The position numbers and the translations under genes were made by a program. Below, piece after piece: positions 1 to 9,394 of a stretch of DNA of 64,000 bases (positions are counted from its first letter, which is position 1; every line of letters begins with the position of its first letter). This stretch comes from Burkholderiales bacterium. GTDB taxonomy: Bacteria > Pseudomonadota > Gammaproteobacteria > Burkholderiales > Thiobacteraceae. The stretch covers positions 26,006-90,005 of the forward strand of contig JAIMAL010000010.1 of assembly GCA_023511995.1 (NCBI GenBank), read 5' to 3'. The notes beneath the pieces were generated by a model. That model saw nothing but the letters and a program-made list of their open reading frames with translations, did no database searches and was not told the origin of the DNA.

Positions 1-321
<321 letters not shown>

Positions 322-355
322 TCACCGTTTCCACTCCCGCGCCCATTCCCATGGT

Positions 356-697
356 CTAGCCACAGCCACAGTTTCCGCTCCCGCAGCCGCCACCGGGGGG
401 TGTAGGTTCCGGCTGCGGGGGAAGGAAAACGAAGCCGAACTTGCCCGGCGCAAGCTCCGCGTAATCCATGGTGGCCCCTTTAAGCAGGGGCCAGCTTTTC
501 GGCCCGATGACCACGTTGACGCCGGCAGGGCAGACGATCTCCATGTCTTCCACGCGCGCCTCGTCAAAGCCCAGGCCGAACTCGATATCCCCTTCCGGTG
601 TGCGCTTGGCGGCAATGCGCAAGGCCAGGCCCACGGCGCCGCTTTCCTCGGCGGCCTTGGCGATCTGAATCGCGGCTTGTCGGGTGACGGTGAACAT
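356..697 (-). CDS. dsrR: DsrR, HesB/IscA-type (A-type carrier-like) protein of the dsr operon
   Basis: 113 residues. An in-frame extension to 781 exists, but the ATG at 697 has an AAGGAG seven bases upstream and gives the family N-terminus MFTVTRQAA. The HesB/IscA-like fold is visible, and the protein ends in a glycine/cysteine-rich tail (GGGCGSGNCGCG). In sulfur oxidisers DsrR is described as an A-type scaffold-like protein needed for proper dsr expression or post-transcriptional control rather than for cluster transfer. It is the last canonical gene of the operon, 29 nt after dsrN. The cysteine-rich tail is the odd feature: its cysteines are not placed like the classical IscA triad. Confidence 0.9.
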   Translation of the reverse strand: MFTVTRQAAIQIAKAAEESGAVGLALRIAAKRTPEGDIEFGLGFDEARVEDMEIVCPAGVNVVIGPKSWPLLKGATMDYAELAPGKFGFVFLPPQPEPTPPGGGCGSGNCGCG

Positions 698-726
698 ACG
701 AAGCTCCTTGGTGAAGTCGCCTGTCC

Positions 727-2127
727 CTAGGGAGCGGACAGGCGACGGGGGGAAGGATGGGCCTGGCAGCGCCTCACCCATTCCATGAAGCGCGCCGGCC
801 AGTCGAAGCGGCGCGTCCCCCGCAAATGGGTATAGGACGCCAGCAGATTTTTGTAGACGAAGCCATCGTGCCTGCCGTCGATGCCGTGGCCGCGCTTCAC
901 CTCGTAGGCGTAGGTGAGGCCGGCGGGCAGGTTTTCCAGGCTCGAGTAATGGAATTCATGGGCCCAGATTTCCGGCAGGTCTTGCGGCCCCCGCGCCCAG
1001 GGGGAGGCGGCGGTCTGCTTGAGCCGGACATAGCCGCGGCCCACGGGCTTCGCGTGCATGACCACATCTCCCGGCACGATGCCCACCATCTCGTGGCGGA
1101 TGCCGTCCGTGGTGAGGCTGCGTGCCAGGTACATGAGGCCGCCACATTCCACGTAGGCGGGCAGACCGGCTTCGATGGCGTCGCGGATGTCCCGGCGCAG
1201 ACTCCGATTGGCGGAAAGTTCCCGGGCGAAACTCTCCGGGAAGCCGCCGCCGATGAAAAGGGCATCGGTTTCCGGCAGATGGGGATCGTGCAGGGTGTCG
1301 AAGGGGACGAGCTCGGCTCCCGCCGCCTGCAGGGCTTCCAGATCGTCCGGATAGTAGAAGCCGAAGGCCTTATCGCGGGCGATGGCCACGCGAAGGCGGC
1401 CGCTCACCGCAGGGGGACGGGCTGGCAGCGGGGCCACCAGGGGTGGGGCGGCTGCCGCCACGGCCAGCAGACGATCGAGATCCACCTGGCGGGCGATGCG
1501 CTCAGCGAGGGCCTGAATGTGGGCCTGGGCTTCCGCTTCCTCATTGGCGGGGATGAGGCCGAGATGGCGTTCCAGAATCGTAAGCCCGGCATCGTGATGC
1601 ACGGCGCCCAGCACCGGGATGTCGGTGTAATGCTCGATGACGGCGCGCAGCTTGGCTTCGTGACGGCTGCCGCCCACCTTGTTGAGGATGACGCCGGCGA
1701 TGTACACCCCCCGGTCGAAGGCCTGATAGCCGAGGAGGAGGGGGGCCACGCCGCGGATGACGCCGGTGGTGTCCAGCACCAGCACCACGGGCAGGGCAAG
1801 GAGCTTCGCCAGGGCGGCATTGCTGTTGCTGCCATCCAGGTCCAGCCCGTCGTAGAGGCCCTTGTTGCCCTCCACCAGGGCGAGGTCGGCATGGGCGCTG
1901 CGGGCGATGAATTCGCCGAGGATCTCCTCCCGCCCTTGGACGTAGAAATCCAGGTTGTAGCAAGGCCGGCCGGCGGCCTGCGCCAGCCACATGGGATCGA
2001 TGTAGTCCGGCCCTTTCTTGAAGGGTTGCACCGTCAGCCCCCGCGCGCGCAATGCGGCACACAGACCGATGCTGACCGTGGTCTTACCGGAGGACTTGTG
2101 CGCAGCGGAGATGAGGAGGCGGCCCAT
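727..2127 (-). CDS. dsrN: DsrN, siroheme amidase (cobyrinic acid a,c-diamide synthase-like)
   Basis: 466 residues of the CobB/CbiA family. The N-terminal P-loop reads SSGKTT (about residues 12-17), and the C-terminal glutamine amidotransferase (GATase type 3) domain carries the nucleophile cysteine in the YVECGG segment. In dsr operons DsrN is thought to amidate siroheme to the siro(heme)amide prosthetic group of DsrAB. It is not a cobalamin gene by context, since no other cob/cbi genes are near. It sits between dsrP and dsrR as in Allochromatium-type operons. Confidence 0.93.
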   Translation of the reverse strand: MGRLLISAAHKSSGKTTVSIGLCAALRARGLTVQPFKKGPDYIDPMWLAQAAGRPCYNLDFYVQGREEILGEFIARSAHADLALVEGNKGLYDGLDLDGSNSNAALAKLLALPVVLVLDTTGVIRGVAPLLLGYQAFDRGVYIAGVILNKVGGSRHEAKLRAVIEHYTDIPVLGAVHHDAGLTILERHLGLIPANEEAEAQAHIQALAERIARQVDLDRLLAVAAAAPPLVAPLPARPPAVSGRLRVAIARDKAFGFYYPDDLEALQAAGAELVPFDTLHDPHLPETDALFIGGGFPESFARELSANRSLRRDIRDAIEAGLPAYVECGGLMYLARSLTTDGIRHEMVGIVPGDVVMHAKPVGRGYVRLKQTAASPWARGPQDLPEIWAHEFHYSSLENLPAGLTYAYEVKRGHGIDGRHDGFVYKNLLASYTHLRGTRRFDWPARFMEWVRRCQAHPSPRRLSAP

Positions 2128-2246
2128 GGTGCCAGTCCTGGCCGGCTAGGCGCCGAGCCCCTCCGCGGGCGGGGGGGAGGATGGGGGCGGCAGGCGCCGA
2201 TGGGCGCAGAATGGATGCAACATGCCTCCTCCTCCGGGAAGTGGAG

Positions 2247-3458
2247 CTATCCCGCGGCGTGGGGGTCCACGTCCGCGTCGGCCAGGCTCTCCGGCAGAAA
2301 GCGCAGCACCTTGACCCCGATGGTCACGATGGCCAGGGCGACCGCGACCCCGCCCAGCCCCAGCAGGAACTCGGGCAGGGAGGGATGATAGGGATGCACG
2401 ACACCGTCAAAGAAGCTGCTGCGCTCCTCCCAGCCGGGGAAGATGTCCAGCGGATAGGCCTGGCCACCGATGATGGTGACGTACATCTGCGCCAGGCCGC
2501 CGAGCACCACCAGCAGACAGGCGGTCACCAGCAGGCCGCGCGAGGCGCGCAGCTTGCCGTTGAAGAGGATGAGCATGGGCACCACCGAACCCAGGAGAAC
2601 CTGACCGATCCAGAACATCTGGGTGTAGATGCCCCCCTCGACGAGGATGAACCGCTCGACGCCGTGGTACTTGGTGAAATAGAGGTTGGTCATGTGGAAG
2701 ACCACGACGAAATAGAGCGCGGCGGCGACGAACCAGCCGAGGAGCCGGCCGAGGCGATGCAGGATGGCATCCCCCAGCGGCCGCCCCGTCCAGGCATAGG
2801 CGGCGATCAGGATGAGCAGATAGACCGCCATGCCGTAGGAAAAGGAGAAAATGATGAACATGGGGGCAAGCAGCGCGGAGCTGTAGGCTTCGCGAGCGAC
2901 GAGAAAGCCAAAGATGGAGCCGGTACCGGTGGTGAGGATGAGGCGCCAGATGAAGGCGGCAAAGCCTGCGTATTTGCCGTAGGCAGCCACCGAGTTGTCC
3001 ATCATGGTCCACAGATAGAGGGCGACGAAGGTGAAAAAGCCCGTGTAGAGGAAGACGTTCCAGGCAAACACGGATTTGAAGTTGTAATAGGTGGCGGCGA
3101 CGATGACCCGGTCAGGCCGCCCCAGATCCAGCATCAGCACCATGAGACCCCCGGCCAGCAGCGCCACGGCCACCAGACCCGACAGACGGGCGAGGGGCTT
3201 GTAGGCGCTCTTGCCGAAGACGCTGGCAATGGAAGCGGCGTTGAGGGCACCGGAAGCGGCGACGATGAGGAAGACGGCGAACACGTGGGGCATGCCCCAG
3301 ACGATCTGATTGGTCATGCCGGTCACGATGTGGCCGTGATGCTCCATGTAATAGGCCGCGCCCAGACCGAGCAGGGCGATGAGCCCGATGATGCCGAGCA
3401 ATGCCCAGTAGCGGGGGCTGCGTCCTTCGACCTCACGATAGGCGATTTGCATGCTCAA
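2247..3458 (-). CDS. dsrP: DsrP, NrfD-family integral membrane subunit of DsrMKJOP
   Basis: 403 residues with about ten hydrophobic segments, typical of the NrfD/PsrC family of quinone-interacting membrane subunits. It partners the periplasmic ferredoxin-like DsrO and the cytochrome DsrJ to carry electrons between the periplasm and quinone pool. The start overlaps the dsrO stop by 4 nt (3455-3458), showing translational coupling. A 119-nt gap separates it from dsrN. Confidence 0.95.
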   Translation of the reverse strand: MSMQIAYREVEGRSPRYWALLGIIGLIALLGLGAAYYMEHHGHIVTGMTNQIVWGMPHVFAVFLIVAASGALNAASIASVFGKSAYKPLARLSGLVAVALLAGGLMVLMLDLGRPDRVIVAATYYNFKSVFAWNVFLYTGFFTFVALYLWTMMDNSVAAYGKYAGFAAFIWRLILTTGTGSIFGFLVAREAYSSALLAPMFIIFSFSYGMAVYLLILIAAYAWTGRPLGDAILHRLGRLLGWFVAAALYFVVVFHMTNLYFTKYHGVERFILVEGGIYTQMFWIGQVLLGSVVPMLILFNGKLRASRGLLVTACLLVVLGGLAQMYVTIIGGQAYPLDIFPGWEERSSFFDGVVHPYHPSLPEFLLGLGGVAVALAIVTIGVKVLRFLPESLADADVDPHAAG

Positions 3459-4201
3459 AACCCTTGATAACGGACACCGAGATTCAGTTTCAGGTCAGCG
3501 CGCAGCTCCATGGTGGAGTATTGCGCGATGCGCTTGGCGATCTCGCTGTTGGGGTCGTTCAGGTTGCCGAAGAGGATGGCGCCGTGGCCCGCCCTGGCGC
3601 AGGCTTCCACGCACGCCGGCTGCTGGTCGCGATCGACGCGGTGGACACACATGGTGCAGGATTCCACACAGCCGATGCCCCGCGGCACGTCCGGGTTCTG
3701 ATCGGTGATGCGCTCGTGGACGAAGGACCGCGCCTTGTAGGGGCAGGCCATCATGCAGTAGCGGCAGCCAATGCAGATGTGGCGATCCACCAAGACAATG
3801 CCATCCGGCCGCTTGAAGGAGGCGCCGGTGGGGCAGACATCGACACAAGGCGGCTCGGCGCAATGCTGGCACATGACCGGCAGCGACTTGGTGCGTCCAG
3901 TGCGCATGTCCCTGAGCTCCACCTTGCGGATCCACTGGGAATCGGTTTCCCGCGTGCCGTGGCCGAAGCCATTTTCCTCTCCGCAGGCTTTGACGCACTC
4001 GTCACAGCCTTCCTGGCACTGATTGGTGTCGATCAGCATCCCCCAGCGCACGGCATGGCTGGCCGGCTCATCGGCGGGCTTGCCATGGGCGATTTCATAC
4101 AGGACCACACCTGGGGCGACGGCCACGCCGGCCATGGCGGCGGATGCGGTCAGGAACCGGCGCCGCCCTTCATCGACAGGGGTCGTCTTGTTGTCAGTCA
4201 T
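3455..4201 (-). CDS. dsrO: DsrO, Tat-exported periplasmic iron-sulfur protein
   Basis: 248 residues. The N-terminus carries a twin-arginine signal (RRRFLTA, residues 13-19) followed by a hydrophobic stretch, so it is exported folded. The mature part has several ferredoxin cysteine groups, including CQHCAEPPC, CIGCRYCMMAC and CVESCTMC, matching the four [4Fe-4S] clusters of the DmsB/HybA-like family. It forms the periplasmic electron-transfer part of DsrMKJOP. Start and stop overlap dsrJ and dsrP by 4 nt each. Confidence 0.96.
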   Translation of the reverse strand: MTDNKTTPVDEGRRRFLTASAAMAGVAVAPGVVLYEIAHGKPADEPASHAVRWGMLIDTNQCQEGCDECVKACGEENGFGHGTRETDSQWIRKVELRDMRTGRTKSLPVMCQHCAEPPCVDVCPTGASFKRPDGIVLVDRHICIGCRYCMMACPYKARSFVHERITDQNPDVPRGIGCVESCTMCVHRVDRDQQPACVEACARAGHGAILFGNLNDPNSEIAKRIAQYSTMELRADLKLNLGVRYQGF

Positions 4202-4677
4202 TGCTTGCCTCCGGCAGAAACAGGCGCCTTAGCCACGGCCGCAGCCGCCGTGGCGGCCTGCTGCTTGGGTTTGCTGCTGTGGCAATCCCAGCAATCCAGC
4301 TTCACTGCGGCATAGGTGTGGCAGCTCTGGCAGAAATTCTCATCACTGCCCAGCACGCTGTTGTTCTTGCTGCTGGCATGGCAGTTGATGCAGTTCTGCA
4401 GGCTGTGCTTCTCGGTCCGGATGCCCTTGTGCACGGTGTCATCCCGATGGTGCAGCAGAAGCTTCATGTGGTTGCGGCGCATGTAGGCGGTGTCCTCGAC
4501 ACACCGCTCACCCTTCTCGATGACGAGAACGGGCTTCGGCGTCCGACCCGCGGCGGTGCCGGCGCGTTCACCGCTTGCCGCGGCGAACGCACCCAGGGTG
4601 GCCAGGAGCAGGGCGGCGAGCGCCGCCCAGATTCCGGCGGCGCGCCGACCGAGTTTGGCGGCCCCGCTCATCTTCAC
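4198..4677 (-). CDS. dsrJ: DsrJ, periplasmic triheme cytochrome c
   Basis: 159 residues with an N-terminal hydrophobic segment (about 12-33) acting as an anchor or signal. Three heme c motifs are visible: CINCH, CQSCH and CWDCH. A separate cysteine in the ERCVED segment upstream is the position proposed to ligate one heme in the unusual His/Cys manner known for DsrJ. The C-terminus is an alanine/lysine-rich tail. The stop overlaps the start of dsrO and the start overlaps the stop of dsrL by 4 nt. Confidence 0.95.
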   Translation of the reverse strand: MKMSGAAKLGRRAAGIWAALAALLLATLGAFAAASGERAGTAAGRTPKPVLVIEKGERCVEDTAYMRRNHMKLLLHHRDDTVHKGIRTEKHSLQNCINCHASSKNNSVLGSDENFCQSCHTYAAVKLDCWDCHSSKPKQQAATAAAAVAKAPVSAGGKQ

Positions 4678-6623
4678 TCACCCATGCCCATCTTGATGTA
4701 GCCGGTCGGGCAGACATCGGCGCAGATGTGGCAACCGATGCACTTGGTGTAGTCGGTGTCCACATAGCGGCCCGTGGTGGGGTTGTCCTTCTTCGGCACC
4801 TTGTAGACGGCCGTCTGCGGGCAGTAGATGACGCAGTTGTCGCACTCGAAGCACAGACCACAGGACATGCAGCGCTTCGCCTCGGCGATGGTCTCCTGCT
4901 CGGAAAGGGGCAGGAGACGCTCCTGGAAATTGCCCAGAGCCTGTTCCGCCGTGAGCACGATTTCCTTGCGCTTGTTGCGCGGCGTGTAGGGGAAGTGCCC
5001 GAGGAACAGCTCGTTGGACGGGATGATGTATTTGTGGGAGCGGTCCTCGAAGTTGTGCAGCACGCCCTTGTCGAAGGAGGTCCCGGCGTAGTAGCCGTGG
5101 ATTTCCTTGTATTCGTGGCCGCTTTCGATCCACTTGCGCACCTCGTCGAAGTGGCGCACGTCCACCTTCGGCCGCTGTTCCAGTTCCTCGCCACGCAGGT
5201 AGGCGTCGATACCGTCCACCGCGATGGCGGCATGACCGATGGCCGTGGTCAGCAGGTGGGGACGCAGCACGTCACCGCCGACGAACCATTTTTCCTTGCC
5301 CGGCACCCGGTAGAATTTGTCGGCGCTCATCAGGCCCTTGCCATTGTTGAGGACTTCGAGGCCGGTGAAATCCACGGCCTGACCGATGGCGGAGACGATC
5401 AGGTCGGCAGGAATGTCGGTCTCGGTGCCCGGCTTGATCTTCATCTCCTTGCCCACCATCTCGAATTCCGCCACCCGCAGGTGAGTGGCACGGCCATCCG
5501 GCCCCTTGATCACTTCCACCGGGGTCACGCCGCCGCGAATCTCGATGCCTTCGGCGAGGGCATGTTCCACCTCGGCCTTGTTGGCGTTCATCTTGTCGAT
5601 GGTGGCGCGGGAGATGAGGATCACCTCGGCGCCTTCGCGGGCGGAGACGGCGGCCACGTCATGGGCCACATGGCCCTGCAGCACGTATTCAGGCCGATCG
5701 CTTTCGTTGATCTTGGTGATGTTGCCCAGGCGGCGTGCCACCGTGGCGACGTCGATGGAGGTGTCGCCACCCCCGACCACCACCACGCGCTTGCCCACCG
5801 ACTGCAGGCGGCCTTCGTTGAAGGCGCGCAGGAAGGCCATGGCGGTCACGCAGTTGGGAGCGTCGGCGCCGGGGACGGGCAGGGCACGGCCGGACTGGGC
5901 CCCCATGGCGAAGAAGATGGCGTCGTAGTCCTTGTCCAGTTGTTCCAGGGTGACGTCGCGACCGACGCGGGTGTTGAGGCGCACCTCCACGCCCATGTCG
6001 AGGATGCGTTTGATCTCGCCGTCCAGCACCTCCCGCGGAGTGCGGAAACCGGGGATGCCGTAGCGCATCATGCCACCCAGTTCGGCGTGTTCGTCGAAGA
6101 TGGTGACGGCATGACCCTTGCGGCGCAGCTGGTAGGCCGCCGCCAGACCGGCCGGGCCACCGCCGACGATGGCCACCTTCTTGCCGGTGTCGGGGCCGGG
6201 CTCACCGAAGCCCAGCTTGTGCTCCAGCGCCCAGTTGCCGATGAAGTGCTCCACGGCGTTGATGCCCACGTGGTCTTCCACCTGATTGCGGTTGCAGCCC
6301 TTTTCGCAGGGGGCGGGACAGACACGCCCCATGACCGCGGGGAAGGGGTTGGCATCGGTGATGCGACGGAAGGCGTATTCCTGCCAGCTCATGCCACCGG
6401 TGGGCTTTTCGATGCCGCGCACGATGTTGAGCCAGCCCCGGATGTCCTCACCGGAGGGACAGCTGCCCTGGCAGGGCGGGGTGGAGAGCACGTATTCAGG
6501 ACATTTGTGCGACTCGTCGCCCTGGAAAATCCACTGGTTCAGGCGACGGTCGGCGTGGCTTTGGCCGTCTTTGAAGCGGCGGAACGTCAGGCCTTCGGTT
6601 TTCGGTTGGTTCGGGGCTGCCAT
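4674..6623 (-). CDS. dsrL: DsrL, NAD(P)H:acceptor oxidoreductase iron-sulfur flavoprotein
   Basis: 649 residues. The start is the ATG at 6623 preceded by AAGGAG; an upstream in-frame extension to 6719 has no ribosome binding site. The layout resembles the small subunit of glutamate synthase: N-terminal cysteine cluster (PCQGSCPSG), FAD site (VGGGPAGLAAA), NAD(P) site (VVVGGGDTSIDVA), then a C-terminal ferredoxin part with CGLCFECDNC and KCIGCHICADVCP. This C-terminal ferredoxin module is the DsrL form of sulfur oxidisers. DsrL is the cytoplasmic electron partner of DsrAB, passing electrons to NAD+. Confidence 0.96.
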   Translation of the reverse strand: MAAPNQPKTEGLTFRRFKDGQSHADRRLNQWIFQGDESHKCPEYVLSTPPCQGSCPSGEDIRGWLNIVRGIEKPTGGMSWQEYAFRRITDANPFPAVMGRVCPAPCEKGCNRNQVEDHVGINAVEHFIGNWALEHKLGFGEPGPDTGKKVAIVGGGPAGLAAAYQLRRKGHAVTIFDEHAELGGMMRYGIPGFRTPREVLDGEIKRILDMGVEVRLNTRVGRDVTLEQLDKDYDAIFFAMGAQSGRALPVPGADAPNCVTAMAFLRAFNEGRLQSVGKRVVVVGGGDTSIDVATVARRLGNITKINESDRPEYVLQGHVAHDVAAVSAREGAEVILISRATIDKMNANKAEVEHALAEGIEIRGGVTPVEVIKGPDGRATHLRVAEFEMVGKEMKIKPGTETDIPADLIVSAIGQAVDFTGLEVLNNGKGLMSADKFYRVPGKEKWFVGGDVLRPHLLTTAIGHAAIAVDGIDAYLRGEELEQRPKVDVRHFDEVRKWIESGHEYKEIHGYYAGTSFDKGVLHNFEDRSHKYIIPSNELFLGHFPYTPRNKRKEIVLTAEQALGNFQERLLPLSEQETIAEAKRCMSCGLCFECDNCVIYCPQTAVYKVPKKDNPTTGRYVDTDYTKCIGCHICADVCPTGYIKMGMGE

Positions 6624-6663
6624 CTGACTTCTCCTTACGTCGTGATCGTCTGATTTCCGGGTT

Positions 6664-8205
6664 TTATTCGTTCGTGCCCAACTGGATGGCCGTGCTGACC
6701 AGTTGATGCACGCCCCCAACCATGCTCATGGGGAAGCCGTAGTAGGGGAGAACCTTGGTGAACTGCGCCTTGCAAATGGCACAGATGGTGGCCATGAAGT
6801 TGACCTTCTTCTCGTCCACCACCTGTTTCAGGGCCTGCATGCGGGGGAGGGCGCCTTTGACCCGCACTTCCATGAGGTCGTCGGTGAGCAAGCCGCCGCC
6901 ACCACCGCAGCAGTAGGTGCCTTCGTAGATGGTCTCCGGCGCCATGTCGTAAAAATGATTGCAGCAGGCCTTGATGATCTCCCGCGGGATGATGAACTGC
7001 CCCCCCGGGATGTCGCCCATGCGGGAAGCGCGGGCGACGTTGCAGGAATCGTGGAAGGTGACGATGCGGTGGTCGTTTGCCGACTTGTCCAGCTTGATCG
7101 CCCCCTTCTGGATCAGGTCCCAGGTGACTTCGCAGATGTGGGAGGGCTGCTTGTAGCGGTGATCCAGTTGTTGCTGCAGCATCTTGCCGAAGGGATCCTC
7201 GGCGCCCGCGCCCACCCCGGTGAGGGTGTTCCAGAAGCTGTAGGCCACCCGCCAGGCATGGCCGCACTCGCCCACCACGACGCGCTTGACGCCAAGTTCC
7301 AGCGCCGCTTCGCGGATGCGCAGCGCCGCCTTGCGCATGTTTTCATAGCTGCCAATGAAAAGGCCGAAGTTGCCCGCCTCGGAAGCCGTGGAGGAGAGCG
7401 TCCAACTGATCCCTGCGGCGTGGAAGACCTTGGCGTAGCCGATCAGGCTTTCCACATGGGGCTCGGAGAAGAAATCGGCCGAGGGGGTGACCAGCAGCAC
7501 CTCGGCGCCTTTCTGATCGATGGGCAGACGCACCGGCACCCCGGTGTCGGCGAGGATGTCCTCCTCCAGGCCGGCGAGGGTATCCTCCAGGGCCGGGCCG
7601 GGCAGACCGAGGTTGTTGCCGATGCGATGGAGCTTACCCAGGATTTCGTTGGAATACTTTTGCCCGCGGCCGACGGAGTCCATGATTTCCCGCGCGGCCA
7701 TGGTGATTTCCGCGGTGTCGATGCCATAGGGGCAATACACCGAGCAGCGGCGGCATTCCGAGCACTGATAGAAATAGCTGTACCACTGGTCGAGCACTTC
7801 CTCGGTGAGGTCGATGGCGCCCACCAGTTTGGGGAAGTATTTGCCAGCGAAGGTGAAATAGCGGCGGTAAACCTTGCGCAGGAGTTCCTGGCGGGCGACG
7901 GGCATGTTGTTGGGGTCTGCCGTGCCCAGGTAGTAGTGGCACTTGTCGGTGCAGGCACCGCAGTGCACGCAGGCGTCGAGGAAGACCTGCAGGCCCCGGT
8001 ATTTCTGCAACAGCTCCCCCATGCGCTCGATGGCGCGCTCCTTCCAGTTGGGAAGCAGTTCGCCCGGGTAACCCAGTTGCTCCTGGATTTTGTCGCCGGC
8101 GATGAACGACTGCACCCCCTGCATCGCCCCCGGCTTGATGGGGGGGATGGGCAGGGTGGCGGTATCGTTGAGGAGCTTCGGTGTTTCGAAGGTCGATGCA
8201 GCCAT
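6664..8205 (-). CDS. dsrK: DsrK, HdrD-like catalytic iron-sulfur subunit of DsrMKJOP
   Basis: 513 residues. I chose the ATG at 8205 (MAASTFETP); the frame stays open further upstream without signals. Two ferredoxin motifs (CVHCGACTDKC and CSECRRCSVYC) are followed by CCG-domain cysteines, including the YCCGGGGG segment that binds the special non-cubane cluster in heterodisulfide reductases. DsrK, on the cytoplasmic face, is believed to act on the DsrC trisulfide or disulfide and pass electrons to DsrM. It is 19 nt downstream of dsrM. Confidence 0.95.
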   Translation of the reverse strand: MAASTFETPKLLNDTATLPIPPIKPGAMQGVQSFIAGDKIQEQLGYPGELLPNWKERAIERMGELLQKYRGLQVFLDACVHCGACTDKCHYYLGTADPNNMPVARQELLRKVYRRYFTFAGKYFPKLVGAIDLTEEVLDQWYSYFYQCSECRRCSVYCPYGIDTAEITMAAREIMDSVGRGQKYSNEILGKLHRIGNNLGLPGPALEDTLAGLEEDILADTGVPVRLPIDQKGAEVLLVTPSADFFSEPHVESLIGYAKVFHAAGISWTLSSTASEAGNFGLFIGSYENMRKAALRIREAALELGVKRVVVGECGHAWRVAYSFWNTLTGVGAGAEDPFGKMLQQQLDHRYKQPSHICEVTWDLIQKGAIKLDKSANDHRIVTFHDSCNVARASRMGDIPGGQFIIPREIIKACCNHFYDMAPETIYEGTYCCGGGGGLLTDDLMEVRVKGALPRMQALKQVVDEKKVNFMATICAICKAQFTKVLPYYGFPMSMVGGVHQLVSTAIQLGTNE

Positions 8206-8224
8206 GGGGTCCCCTAAACCGTAA

Positions 8225-8959
8225 TCACTTTTCCAGTTCCGCCGCCCAGGGCGCGAGGTGGCGATGTTCCCGCGGGTCGTCCACCTGGTTGCGCGTGGGG
8301 CTGAAGAAGACACCGGGCGCATGGAGCAGTTTGCTGATGGGGAAGACGATCATCAGCGTTGCCACCAGGGCGAGATGTGCCATGAGGAGGGGGTCCTCCG
8401 GTAGCGGATTGATTTCAAAGCGCATCAGTCCCAGCATGAAAGCCTTGAGGCCGACGATGTCGGTATGGCTGACGAAGGTCATGCTCATCCCGGTGATGCC
8501 GATACCGATGAGCAGCAGGAGGATGAGGTGGTCGGACAGAGTGGTGATGTAGCGCACACGATCCACAAGGAAACGCCGCGCCCAAAGCCCGATCAGACCG
8601 GCCACCATGGCGAAGGAGGCGTATTTGCCCGCCGCCTGGACGAGTTCGAGGGAGACGATGTCCCAGACCGGATATTGGAAATAGCGCAGATGACGGAAGA
8701 GGACGACGGCCAGGCCGACATGGAAAAGCCAGCCAAACAGCCAAATCCACTTGTTGGACTTGAACAGACTTTCGAACAGAATCACTTCGCGCGCCATGCG
8801 CAGCACCACGCCGGTTTTCGTCGTCGGGGCCGGTGTGGTGGGAATCTTCAGGGGCGCCGGCGTGCTGGCGTACTGATAGATCTTGCGCGCCAGACCCAGC
8901 ACCAGAATCGCGGTGGCCACGTAAAACAGGGCCGCAAAAAATACCGTTGTTGTCGTCAT
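8225..8959 (-). CDS. dsrM: DsrM, membrane cytochrome b (NarI-like) of DsrMKJOP
   Basis: 244 residues from the ATG at 8959; a GTG directly before it at 8962 is an alternative start. There are about five transmembrane helices, with conserved histidines in the second (WLFHVGLAVVLFRH) and later segments (SDHLILL, AHLALVATL) suited to heme b ligation as in NarI/HdrE. DsrM exchanges electrons with quinone and DsrK. A GC-rich stem-loop lies between dsrC and this gene. Confidence 0.94.
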   Translation of the reverse strand: MTTTTVFFAALFYVATAILVLGLARKIYQYASTPAPLKIPTTPAPTTKTGVVLRMAREVILFESLFKSNKWIWLFGWLFHVGLAVVLFRHLRYFQYPVWDIVSLELVQAAGKYASFAMVAGLIGLWARRFLVDRVRYITTLSDHLILLLLIGIGITGMSMTFVSHTDIVGLKAFMLGLMRFEINPLPEDPLLMAHLALVATLMIVFPISKLLHAPGVFFSPTRNQVDDPREHRHLAPWAAELEK

Positions 8960-8992
8960 CACCCGCCTCGGATCCGCTACGAAGGTTCGGCA

Positions 8993-9015
8993 CGCCGCGC
9001 CGGCCGGGCGCGGCG
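8993..9015 (-). terminator. GC stem-loop between dsrC and dsrM (partial terminator or mRNA-stabilising hairpin)
   Basis: A perfect 9-bp inverted repeat (CGCCGCGCC / GGCGCGGCG) flanks a 5-nt loop directly downstream of the dsrC stop. No U-run follows, so it is more likely an attenuator or 3'-end stabiliser that would raise dsrC transcript relative to dsrMKLJOP than a full terminator. This fits the known high abundance of DsrC, but is inferred only from the sequence. Confidence 0.6.
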
Positions 9016-9031
9016 GCCGATCAACACCCTT

Positions 9032-9364
9032 TTAGATGCAGCCGGTCGGCTTGGGCAGACCGGCGATCTTGCACGCCTGCTTGGCCGGACCGTAGGGGAA
9101 CAGCTCGTAGAGGTACTTGCTGTTGCCTTTTTCCGGCCCCAGCTTCTTGCCGATCGCCTTGGTCAGCACGCGGATGGCCGGCGCGATCTGATAGTCGTTG
9201 TAGTACTCACGCAGGAAGTTGATCACTTCCCAGTGGGCGTCGGTCAGCTCGATTTTTTCCTCGGCTGCCAGATGCTTGGCGACTTCCTCGTTCCAGTCCG
9301 ACAGGTTGACCAGGTAACCTTCCTCGTCGGTCTCGTACACTTTGCCGTTGATTTCAAAGCTCAT
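9032..9364 (-). CDS. dsrC: DsrC, sulfur-carrier protein with both arm cysteines
   Basis: 110 residues, the usual DsrC/TusE length. The flexible C-terminal arm contains CysB (C98, in ACKIAG) and the penultimate CysA (C109, in TGCI), eleven residues apart as in canonical DsrC. It carries sulfur as a persulfide or trisulfide between TusA/DsrEFH, DsrAB and DsrMK. A ribosome binding site (AAGGAGAG) precedes the ATG. A second DsrC-fold protein without these cysteines is encoded at 14,257-14,589. Confidence 0.97.
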   Translation of the reverse strand: MSFEINGKVYETDEEGYLVNLSDWNEEVAKHLAAEEKIELTDAHWEVINFLREYYNDYQIAPAIRVLTKAIGKKLGPEKGNSKYLYELFPYGPAKQACKIAGLPKPTGCI

Positions 9365-9394
9365 TTGCCTCTCCTTACGTAGAAAAATGAAGCA

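Noticed and set aside
757..6653. Long plus-strand open frames opposite dsrN, dsrP, dsrO and dsrL.
   Set aside because: Shadows of the dsr genes on the other strand, caused by high GC at third positions; composition unlike real proteins.
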